Shown here one piece after another: positions 1-4,802 of a stretch of 5,159 nt of DNA. A program made the translations under genes and the position numbers. Source of the DNA: UBA1081 sp045639185 (lineage in GTDB: Bacteria; Bacillota; Clostridia; Oscillospirales; Acutalibacteraceae). Under the pieces are notes generated by a model. That model had not been told where the DNA came from. It did not search any database and was given only the letters and a program-made list of their open reading frames with translations. The stretch covers positions 1-5,159 of the forward strand of contig JAZUCO010000113.1 of the NCBI GenBank assembly GCA_045639185.1, in the 5' to 3' direction. Numbering within the stretch: position 1 is the first letter of the stretch; each line of letters opens with the position of its first letter.

Positions 1-1035
1 CCTGCATATTACATAGAGCAGGCACTTCATTGCAGACCTCTTGCAGTTATATTTTCAGTTTTTCTTATCCTTACATACGGATTTGGATTCAATATGCTTG
101 CATCATATAATCTGCAGTCAACATTCTCAGGTTATTCATTCTATGAACTGACTGTGGCTGATATAAAAGTTATGCCCTGGATAATCGGTTTTATTATTGC
201 TGTTGTTGTGGGTTATTGCCTTCTCGGTGGCGGCAAAAGAGTGGTAAAAGTTACAAGTTTTCTTGTGCCGGTAATGGGTATTGCATATGTGCTGATTTCA
301 CTTCTCATTGTTGTTCTCAATATCAAAACTCTGCCTTCTGTATTTGTACAGATTTTTGAAGAAGCTTTTGACCTTAAGGCAATTTTCGGCGGTTTCAGCG
401 GCTCTTGTATAATGTACGGTATCAAGAGAGGTCTTTTCTCAAACGAAGCAGGTGTCGGCTCTGCTCCCAATGCATCAGCATCTGCAGATGTAAATCATCC
501 CGTAAAGCAGGGACTTGTTCAGGTACTTTCAGTGTTTATTGATACTGTGCTTATCTGCTCTGCAACAGCATTTATGTGTATGTGCTCAGGTGTTGAACCT
601 TCAGCAGAAATCTCAGGCGCACCTTATGTGCAGGCAGCACTGTCAACAACACTTGGTAAATTCGGTCCCATTTTTATTACAGTTGCAATGCTTCTTTTTG
701 CATTCACAACACTTCTCGGGAATCTTTATTATGTTGACCAGTGTGTAGCTCATATTCTCAAAAAAGTTCCCTCAAAGAAAGTTCAGAATGCATATCATAT
801 TGTTGCTGCAATTGTTATTTTTGTAGGTGCAGGTCTCAGCGCGGATATGCTTTGGAATATTGCAGATATCACAATGGGTGCAATGACACTTATCAATATG
901 CCCGTTATATTCATACTCGGAAAATACGCAGTAAGAGCCGTGAATGACTATGTAAAACAGCGAAAAGAAGGAAAAGACCCTGTTTTTAAGGCCAAGGATA
1001 TTGACCTTCCCCATAAAACAGATTACTGGAATTAA
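1..1035 (+). CDS. Sodium:alanine/glycine symporter, AGCS family (5' end missing)
   Basis: This is a membrane transporter that imports alanine or glycine together with Na+ (AGCS family, AlsT/DagA-like). The frame is open from base 1, so 344 C-terminal residues are visible. Family members are usually about 440-500 residues, so roughly the first 100-130 are outside the window. The visible part opens with PAYYIEQAL, which matches the family's GGPxYYIE segment. The strongest signature is GLFSNEAGVGSAP at visible residues 144-156, followed by HPVKQGL and VFIDTVLICSATA (about 166-190). Hydrophobic helices lie near visible residues 14-31, 60-77, 86-106 and 172-194, with more towards the C-terminus, which ends in a short charged tail. 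The internal ATG at base 94 is not the true start, because family similarity continues upstream of it. One variation: the usual LGWxYYGE-like segment reads LGNLYYVDQ. The choice between alanine and glycine cannot be made from sequence. Confidence 0.93.
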   Translation, partial: PAYYIEQALHCRPLAVIFSVFLILTYGFGFNMLASYNLQSTFSGYSFYELTVADIKVMPWIIGFIIAVVVGYCLLGGGKRVVKVTSFLVPVMGIAYVLISLLIVVLNIKTLPSVFVQIFEEAFDLKAIFGGFSGSCIMYGIKRGLFSNEAGVGSAPNASASADVNHPVKQGLVQVLSVFIDTVLICSATAFMCMCSGVEPSAEISGAPYVQAALSTTLGKFGPIFITVAMLLFAFTTLLGNLYYVDQCVAHILKKVPSKKVQNAYHIVAAIVIFVGAGLSADMLWNIADITMGAMTLINMPVIFILGKYAVRAVNDYVKQRKEGKDPVFKAKDIDLPHKTDYWN

Positions 1036-1040
1036 AATAC

Positions 1041-1071
1041 AAAACGGAGCGACAGCAAGTCGCTCCGTTTT
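1041..1071. terminator. Bidirectional intrinsic terminator
   Basis: A perfect 13-bp stem (AAAACGGAGCGAC / GTCGCTCCGTTTT) surrounds a 5-base AGCAA loop. It sits 5 bases after the symporter stop and 2 bases beyond the stop of the convergent DUF4317 gene. Both strands give a GC-rich core with an A-run before it and a T-run after it, so one hairpin plausibly ends transcription from both sides. Confidence 0.9.
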
Positions 1072-1073
1072 GG

Positions 1074-2195
1074 TTATATATCAATCTTTACCCCATTAAC
1101 TTCAACAGCGTCATTTACGCAGATCATTATGTACTTGACACCGTTTATAATCTGGGTTGAAACAAGGTCTGTTCTTTCGGGATTGACTTTGATTGAAACA
1201 TCAGCCATACTGACTTCAAATTTCTTTGTATCAACAATGGATTTAGGCTCAAGTTCTGCATTCTTGCCAAACTGTTCTTCAAATTTTTCACCGAATTTAT
1301 CAACTTTTTCCTCATCAACACCGCAGTATTCAAGCACTGTTTTGAGGTTTGATTTTGACAGTTTGAGAGGTTCTTCCTGCTTTGTATCCTTGTGTTCCTG
1401 AACCATTTCCGAAATCTGATCGTGAACGCTTCTTACAACCTGAAAATCACATTCGCCCTCAAGAGTTTCACGCAGACAGCTGTCAAAAGTGTCTTTTTGC
1501 TCAGGTGCAGACATAGGCACTTCCACACCGAAAATATTTTTGATAAATGAGGGGTGAATATCTGCAATATTTTTTGTGTAGTAGAGAGAGTTATAGATAT
1601 TTGTCGCTCTGTCATCAAAACAGGGGAACATAAAACCGAGCTCGGGCTTGCCGAGCATAATCTGCTCTGCAAGCGCACGGAATGAGTTGTCACTTGAATG
1701 GAAACAGATTCCTGCTTTAAGCGGTTTTACGGGACATACACAGCATACAAAGTATGAAAATACTTCTGAAGAATCTTGCTTTTCACCGTCTTTTGAATAT
1801 GAGTAAACATCATAGTTGTCACTTGCGGCAAGAATGATATAGTTGCCGTCAATGCTGATGCTTCCTGCAATTTTTTCAAAGAGAGCCGCGAGTGCTTCAT
1901 CGTCTTTAAGCTCAGACTTTTTAAGAGTCATAAGGAGCTTGTGCTCTTCACTCTCCATAACCTGCTGAGGTGAAAATTCAAGATTCAGAAGATTTGTACC
2001 CATTCCGCCTGAAAGAGTCTTTTTCATTATTGACAGGAGCTTGTCATTTTCATCTTCAGAACAGATTGCAAGTGGCTGTTCAAAAATTTTGACAATCTCA
2101 CGGTTGTTGTTTACAAAACAGGCCTTAATGCTGAAAATACTGTTTTTGTTGGCTCTGAAACGCTTTTTTATTTCTCTTAATTCTTTATCTGTCAT
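1074..2195 (-). CDS. DUF4317 family protein, function unknown
   Basis: A 373-residue soluble protein that I recognise as DUF4317. The N-terminus (KELREIKKRFRANKNSI, then a C-(Y/F)-V-N-x-x-x-E-I pattern) and the KTLSGGMGTNLLNLEF segment (about residues 58-74) are typical. So is the central part: VYSYSKDG, then YFVCCVCPVKPLKAGICF and GFMFPCFDDRATNIYNSLYYTKN. No signal peptide or membrane helix is visible, so it is probably cytoplasmic. No catalytic motif is known to me for this family and I assign no function. The C-terminal third is charged and less conserved in appearance. The start is well supported: AAAGGAG lies 7 bases upstream of the ATG, and a promoter lies just before it. It follows the small membrane protein gene on the same strand after a 79-base gap and converges on the symporter gene. 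Confidence 0.9.
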   Translation of the reverse strand: MTDKELREIKKRFRANKNSIFSIKACFVNNNREIVKIFEQPLAICSEDENDKLLSIMKKTLSGGMGTNLLNLEFSPQQVMESEEHKLLMTLKKSELKDDEALAALFEKIAGSISIDGNYIILAASDNYDVYSYSKDGEKQDSSEVFSYFVCCVCPVKPLKAGICFHSSDNSFRALAEQIMLGKPELGFMFPCFDDRATNIYNSLYYTKNIADIHPSFIKNIFGVEVPMSAPEQKDTFDSCLRETLEGECDFQVVRSVHDQISEMVQEHKDTKQEEPLKLSKSNLKTVLEYCGVDEEKVDKFGEKFEEQFGKNAELEPKSIVDTKKFEVSMADVSIKVNPERTDLVSTQIINGVKYIMICVNDAVEVNGVKIDI

Positions 2196-2222
2196 ATTGC
2201 TTATCTCCTTTGTGTGAGATGC

Positions 2223-2252
2223 ATTATATCACAGGATGAGCTTAGAAATCAA
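2223..2252 (-). promoter_or_regulatory. Sigma-A promoter of the DUF4317 gene
   Basis: On the minus strand, a TTGATT -35 (2247-2252) and a consensus TATAAT -10 (2223-2228) are 18 bases apart. TG at the extended -10 position (TGATATAAT) strengthens it. It lies about 12 bases before the ribosome binding site, so DUF4317 can be transcribed independently of the small gene upstream. Confidence 0.7.
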
Positions 2253-2276
2253 TCGTAAAATGAAAGAAGATTGATT
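2247..2276. repeat. AT-rich inverted repeat between the 91-aa gene and DUF4317
   Basis: AATCAATC (2247-2254) and GATTGATT (2269-2276) form a perfect 8-bp inverted repeat with a 14-base spacer. One arm coincides with the -35 box of the DUF4317 promoter and the other overlaps the stop codon of the upstream gene. It could be a weak terminator or an operator, but with so AT-rich a sequence chance is quite possible. Confidence 0.35.
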
Positions 2277-2550
2277 ATTTATCCTTAAACATATAACCCA
2301 GGACCGCTAAAATTAAAACAATGATTACAGGTGTTAAAAGGAAAAATAAAAATCCTCCTAAACTGATATTCGGAAAAATTTCTCCGATATTCATACCTCC
2401 TAAAAACAAAAAATAAGCAAAGCCTGAAATTATACCAGCCAATAATTTTATAAGGCGAACTAAAGGTGAGTCTTTGCATAATGCTGTGATTAAAAAAAAT
2501 ACAATCATTCCCACTATAATGCAGTCTGCTATAATCAGAATTTCAAACAT
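2275..2550 (-). CDS. Small hydrophobic membrane protein, unknown function
   Basis: A 91-residue protein that I do not recognise. It is almost entirely hydrophobic, with three likely membrane helices at about residues 3-24, 32-52 and 64-87. Short loops separate them: CKDSPLVR after the first, and GGMNIGEIFPNISLGG between the second and third. It ends in a charged FKDK tail. There is no catalytic motif, lipobox or cleavable signal. The ATG follows a good AAAAGGTGA ribosome binding site, and a plausible promoter stands upstream, which supports it as a real gene despite its size. It is codirectional with DUF4317 with no strong terminator between them, so read-through is possible, though DUF4317 also has its own promoter. 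Overlapping reading frames in the same stretch have no such support. Confidence 0.75.
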   Translation of the reverse strand: MFEILIIADCIIVGMIVFFLITALCKDSPLVRLIKLLAGIISGFAYFLFLGGMNIGEIFPNISLGGFLFFLLTPVIIVLILAVLGYMFKDK

Positions 2551-2586
2551 AAAATCACCTTTTTAATTTTTTTGTCGGGGTATTTT

Positions 2587-2616
2587 ATTTTAACATTAAA
2601 ACTGATTGATTTTCAA
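2587..2616 (-). promoter_or_regulatory. Probable promoter of the 91-aa membrane protein gene
   Basis: On the minus strand, TTGAAA (2611-2616) and TAAAAT (2587-2592) are 18 bases apart, and the start codon is about 37 bases beyond the -10. The boxes are good but the region is very AT-rich, so the exact element is uncertain. Confidence 0.5.
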
Positions 2617-2628
2617 TATTTTTTATAA

Positions 2629-2793
2629 TATGTTATAATACAGAAGTTGCGTCGGGGTGATCGTATATATACCATTAACAGCGAGAATTGGCTTGGCCAC
2701 AGTGATATGGGAACGACTGCCAACATTTATAGCCACATTGATAGTGAGAGCAAAAAAGCAAGTGCGATGGCAATAGGTTCAGCCTTGGGATAA
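2629..2793 (+). pseudogene. Remnant of a phage-type tyrosine recombinase (integrase), C-terminal tail only
   Basis: The frame is open from 2629 and stops with TAA at 2791-2793. From about base 2689 it reads WLGHSDMGTTANIYSHID, then a polar tail ending ASAMAIGSALG. This is the C-terminal signature of phage and ICE tyrosine recombinases: the box II LGHS histidine (2698-2700) and the nucleophile tyrosine of IYSH (TAT at 2728-2730), spaced as in intact enzymes. The catalytic arginines, the core domain and the N-terminal DNA-binding domain are absent. An LRR triplet at 2647-2655 may be what is left of the LRHS motif, but the spacing to LGHS is shorter than usual, which suggests a small deletion; that is inference. 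There is no ATG and no Shine-Dalgarno before it, so I call it a decayed gene rather than a small protein. It converges on the orphan gene at 2841-3278. Confidence 0.82.
2631..2639 (+). promoter_or_regulatory. Possible extended -10 promoter reading into the integrase remnant
   Basis: TGTTATAAT matches the extended -10 consensus (TGnTATAAT) exactly. The only -35-like sequence at 17 bases (TTTCAA, 2611-2616) is poor. If active, it would start transcription near 2646 towards the recombinase fragment, divergent from the 91-aa gene. AT-rich DNA gives such matches by chance. Confidence 0.3.
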
Positions 2794-2800
2794 AAGAGAA

Positions 2801-2832
2801 AACTCCTTGAAGGATAAAACCTTCAAGGAGTT
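2801..2832 (-). terminator. Intrinsic terminator of the orphan gene at 2841-3278
   Basis: A perfect 13-bp stem (AACTCCTTGAAGG / CCTTCAAGGAGTT) encloses a 6-base loop, starting 8 bases after the TAG stop on the minus strand. The minus-strand 3' side continues TTCTCTTTTA, a suitable U-rich tail. The plus-strand side (GATTCAG) lacks one, so it works mainly for the minus-strand gene. Confidence 0.85.
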
Positions 2833-2840
2833 GATTCAGA

Positions 2841-3278
2841 CTATTTCTGTGATGTGATTTTAAGAATTGCTTCTGTTTCAGGAAACTCCATTTTAATATC
2901 TTCAAACAGATCATACTTGCTCATTGTTAATATCAAGTTATGTTCAGACCCAAATATAAATAGGAAAACATCGTTGGCTGTAAATCTAACACCTTCAACA
3001 AATCCTTCTTCTGAATAACTAACCCTATCAAATTTAAAAACATTGTTTGAAAGATTAACCTCATAAGGGTAGGCATCCGTGTCAAAAGAAAATAGATTTT
3101 CCCACTCAATATAACCATCGTCATCACGACTAAAATAATTTAAAAGAATGAACTTGTCGCTACTTTTAATAACGATACTGTCACAGTCGCAGCTTTGAGA
3201 ATTCATCATTTCACAAAAACTTTTAGAAATATAGATGGCTTGTATTGGAGAAAAGCTTTCAATCAAATTATTATCCAT
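2841..3278 (-). CDS. Acidic protein of unknown function (orphan)
   Basis: A 145-residue protein that I do not recognise. It is strongly acidic (26 Asp/Glu against 11 Lys/Arg by my count) and rich in Phe, Tyr and Ile. It shows no signal peptide, membrane helix or metal-binding cluster apart from a CDC pair near residue 30. Alternating hydrophobic and polar stretches (DSIVIKSSDKFILLNYF, GVRFTANDVFLFIFGSEHN) suggest a small mainly beta or alpha/beta cytoplasmic domain. The start is convincing, with AGAGGAG 7 bases before the ATG and an extended -10 promoter upstream. It is a single-gene unit with its own terminator, sitting between a recombinase remnant and a tRNA gene. That context suggests cargo of an old integrated element. 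Small acidic single domains of this sort include immunity or antitoxin-like proteins, but no sequence motif shows that here. Confidence 0.75.
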   Translation of the reverse strand: MDNNLIESFSPIQAIYISKSFCEMMNSQSCDCDSIVIKSSDKFILLNYFSRDDDGYIEWENLFSFDTDAYPYEVNLSNNVFKFDRVSYSEEGFVEGVRFTANDVFLFIFGSEHNLILTMSKYDLFEDIKMEFPETEAILKITSQK

Positions 3279-3308
3279 ATTGCGACTCCTCTCATAGTTG
3301 TTAAAATC

Positions 3309-3337
3309 ATTATATCACACAATGAAAACAACCGCAA
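3309..3337 (-). promoter_or_regulatory. Promoter of the orphan gene, overlapping the tRNA terminator
   Basis: On the minus strand, TGATATAAT is an extended -10 with consensus TATAAT at 3309-3314. The best -35 at 17 bases is TTGCGG (3332-3337), matching only the TTG half. This -35 lies inside one arm of the tRNA-Ser terminator hairpin. The start codon follows about 30 bases after the -10. Confidence 0.65.
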
Positions 3338-3355
3338 TCCTAAGATTACGGTTGT
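3328..3355 (-). terminator. Intrinsic terminator of tRNA-Ser
   Basis: On the minus strand, ACAACCGTAATC and GATTGCGGTTGT pair over 12 bp (one G-U) around a TTAG loop, followed by TTTC. It begins 3 bases after the encoded CCA end of the tRNA. The T-run is short, but the stem itself ends in a U-rich arm. Confidence 0.75.
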
Positions 3356-3358
3356 CCT

Positions 3359-3447
3359 TGGCGGAGACGGCGAGATTCGAACTCGCGGGGGATTGCTCCC
3401 TAACTGATTTCGAGTCAGCCCCGTTATGACCACTTCGATACGTCTCC
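3359..3447 (-). tRNA. tRNA-Ser(CGA)
   Basis: An 89-base class II tRNA with CCA encoded in the gene. The acceptor arms GGAGACG and CGTCTCC pair perfectly, with discriminator G as expected for serine. The anticodon stem GCTGA/TCAGT encloses the loop CTCGAAA, giving anticodon CGA (3410-3412), which reads UCG codons. The long variable arm (AGGGAGC to CCCCC region) is the serine-type extra arm, and the T arm is GCGAG-TTCGAAT-CTCGC. A36-A37-A38 is the context for isopentenyl-type modification, not the t6A modified by TrmO, so the nearby trmO gene is not explained by this tRNA. Its 3' end points towards the integrase remnant. It has its own promoter and terminator. Protein-coding frames across it are spurious. 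Confidence 0.97.
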
Positions 3448-3462
3448 TTGATATGCTAAAAT

Positions 3463-3491
3463 ATTTTATCAAAGTATATTTATTTTGTCAA
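3463..3491 (-). promoter_or_regulatory. Promoter of tRNA-Ser
   Basis: On the minus strand, a consensus TTGACA -35 (3486-3491) is exactly 17 bases from a TAAAAT -10 (3463-3468). The tRNA 5' end is 15 bases further on. Near-consensus boxes and a short leader are what a strongly expressed tRNA gene would have. Confidence 0.85.
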
Positions 3492-3498
3492 TAAAAAG

Positions 3499-3527
3499 TT
3501 GATTATTTGGGTAAGGTATGATATATT
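3499..3527 (+). promoter_or_regulatory. Promoter of the nudF-trmO operon
   Basis: TTGATT (3499-3504) and TATATT (3522-3527) are 17 bases apart, with TG at the extended -10 position (3519-3520). Its -35 begins only 8 bases from the tRNA-Ser -35 on the other strand, so the two promoters stand back to back and RNA polymerase binding at one could affect the other. Confidence 0.7.
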
Positions 3528-3537
3528 AACATCATAC
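3516..3537. repeat. Perfect inverted repeat over the operon -10, possible operator
   Basis: GTATGAT (3516-3522) and ATCATAC (3531-3537) form a perfect 7-bp inverted repeat around an 8-base spacer. It covers the -10 box and the expected transcription start, the usual place for a repressor site. It is too early in the transcript to act as an attenuator. No regulator is encoded nearby and I do not recognise the motif. Confidence 0.45.
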
Positions 3538-3557
3538 TTGATAAGAGGTGTATTGTA

Positions 3558-4103
3558 ATGAATGACGAAATGCTTATTGAAAAACAGGTTTCTTCACGAA
3601 ATGTTTTTGACGGTGTTCTGCTTCACGTTTATAAAGATGAAATTGAACTTCCAAACGGCAATAACGCTGTCAGAGAATATATCAAGCATCAGGGAGCAGT
3701 ATGTGTTGTGCCTGTTACTGATGAAATGGAAGTTATTGCTGTAAAACAGTACAGATATCCCATCGGCAGAGTTACAATTGAGATTCCTGCAGGTAAGCTT
3801 GATGCAGGTGAAGAGCCTCTTACTGCGGCAAAAAGAGAACTGAGCGAAGAAACAGGTGTTGAGTGCGCAGATATCGAATATATAGGCGGTCTGTACCCCT
3901 CAGTTGCTTATACAGATGAAATTATCCATATGTATGTGGCAAAGAATCTTGTTTTCGGTCAGGCTCATACAGATGATGACGAATTCCTGAATGTGGTAAA
4001 AATCCCTCTCAAAGATTTTGTGGATATGGTAATGGACGGCAAGATTCAGGACTCCAAAACAATGGCGGCTATTCTTAAAGTCGGCAGAATGTTTGGTGTA
4101 TAA
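3558..4103 (+). CDS. nudF: ADP-ribose pyrophosphatase (Nudix hydrolase)
   Basis: A cytoplasmic Nudix enzyme expected to split ADP-ribose into AMP and ribose 5-phosphate using Mg2+. The complete Nudix box GX5EX7REUXEEXGU is at residues 79-101 (G79, E85, R93-E94, E97-E98, G100). Features of the ADPRase subgroup are present: an N-terminal strand region ending in ELPNG (30-34), then IKHQGAVCVVPV, VKQYRYP (62-68) and IEIPAGKLDAGEE. After the box come YPSVAYTDEIIHMYVA and the acidic DDDEF loop that carries catalytic or ADPR-contacting residues in this subgroup. The 181-residue length and layout fit Bacillus NudF (about 185). The ATG follows AGAGGTG by 7 bases and matches the family start. It is the first gene of a + strand operon. 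Activity on related nucleotide sugars is possible. Confidence 0.92.
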   Translation: MNDEMLIEKQVSSRNVFDGVLLHVYKDEIELPNGNNAVREYIKHQGAVCVVPVTDEMEVIAVKQYRYPIGRVTIEIPAGKLDAGEEPLTAAKRELSEETGVECADIEYIGGLYPSVAYTDEIIHMYVAKNLVFGQAHTDDDEFLNVVKIPLKDFVDMVMDGKIQDSKTMAAILKVGRMFGV

Positions 4104-4780
4104 TGAAAATTATTGGTCATATTGAAACCGATTTTAACACAAAATTCGGTGTGCCGAGACAGAGCGGACTTTGTGACGAGCTGAAAGGCAGAATTGTCTT
4201 TGAACCCGAATACAGAGTAGCTGAAGCTTTCAGAGGGCTTGAAGATTTTTCACATATTTGGGTGTTGTGGGAATTTTCAGAATCCGGAAGGGAAGATTGG
4301 TCACCCACCGTAAGACCTCCGAGACTCGGCGGCAACAAAAAAATGGGTGTTTTTGCAACTCGTTCACCTTTCAGACCGAATAATATCGGTTTATCCTGCG
4401 TAAAACTTGATAAAATAAGTTTTGATGAAAAAGATTCCCCCGTGCTTTATATTTCGGGAATTGATATGATGAACGGAACTCCCGTATATGATATCAAACC
4501 TTATGTGCCGGTTGCGGATTGCAGAAATGACGCGGCAGACGGTTTTACATCGCAGACAAAAGATTATTCCCTGAATGTTTCAGACGAACAAAATCTGCTT
4601 CTCGCATTGCCTGAAGAAAAACGGTCAGGAGCTCGCAGAATGTTGTCACTTGACCCGAGACCGTCATATATAAATGATGAAAACCGTGTCTTTGGTGTGG
4701 AATATGCAGGGTATGATATAAGATTTACCGTTAAGGGAAATGAATTAACAATTATTGAAGTGAATAATACAAATTATTAA
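4103..4780 (+). CDS. trmO: tRNA (N6-threonylcarbamoyladenosine(37)-N6)-methyltransferase TrmO
   Basis: Expected to methylate t6A37 to m6t6A37 in certain tRNAs (threonine tRNA in E. coli), using S-adenosylmethionine. At 225 residues it is close to the E. coli enzyme (235). The N-terminal TsaA-type domain is clear: KFGVPRQSGL (about 14-23), the FEDFSHIWVLWEF-like segment (LEDFSHIWVLWEF here), VRPPRLGG, GVFATRSPFRPNNIGLS and GIDMMNGTPVYDIKPYVP. The smaller C-terminal region carries DPRPSY and YAGYDIRF, also typical. The ATG shares its A with the TAA of nudF (TAATG) and only a weak GGTG precedes it. Translation therefore probably depends on ribosomes finishing nudF and restarting. The pairing with nudF looks like operon economy; I know of no shared pathway. 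TrmO in Clostridia is assigned by homology. Confidence 0.93.
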   Translation: MKIIGHIETDFNTKFGVPRQSGLCDELKGRIVFEPEYRVAEAFRGLEDFSHIWVLWEFSESGREDWSPTVRPPRLGGNKKMGVFATRSPFRPNNIGLSCVKLDKISFDEKDSPVLYISGIDMMNGTPVYDIKPYVPVADCRNDAADGFTSQTKDYSLNVSDEQNLLLALPEEKRSGARRMLSLDPRPSYINDENRVFGVEYAGYDIRFTVKGNELTIIEVNNTNY

Positions 4781-4802
4781 AGTAAAGTAGGAGTATGAAA
4801 TT

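Noticed and set aside
213..1014. Several out-of-frame open frames within the symporter gene on both strands.
   Set aside because: They overlap a strongly matching AGCS coding frame, have no RBS, and their compositions (runs of Cys, His, Gln) are typical of frame-shifted translations.
1129..1693. Open frames on both strands inside the DUF4317 gene.
   Set aside because: They are shadows of a gene with good family similarity, a strong RBS and a promoter.
2574..2658. The 8-base word GTCGGGGT occurs at 2574-2581 and again at 2651-2658, near the remnant, as if it were a target-site duplication.
   Set aside because: Eight bases is short, the intervening 69 bases have no terminal inverted repeats or coding content, and the second copy falls inside the recombinase frame. 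Chance is as likely.
2600..3447. A possible attachment-site repeat of the tRNA-Ser 3' end (TTCGAATCTCGCCGTCTCC) on the far side of the scar.
   Set aside because: I looked through 2560-2850 on both strands and saw no match longer than a few bases, so no att site is annotated.
3195..3472. Open frames on both strands across the tRNA-Ser gene, about 70 codons each.
   Set aside because: They run through a clear tRNA and its terminator. The GDGEIRTRGG-like peptide is the common false translation of antisense tRNA sequence.
4117..4338. A 73-codon minus-strand frame inside trmO.
   Set aside because: It lies fully within conserved TrmO motifs and has no ribosome binding site.
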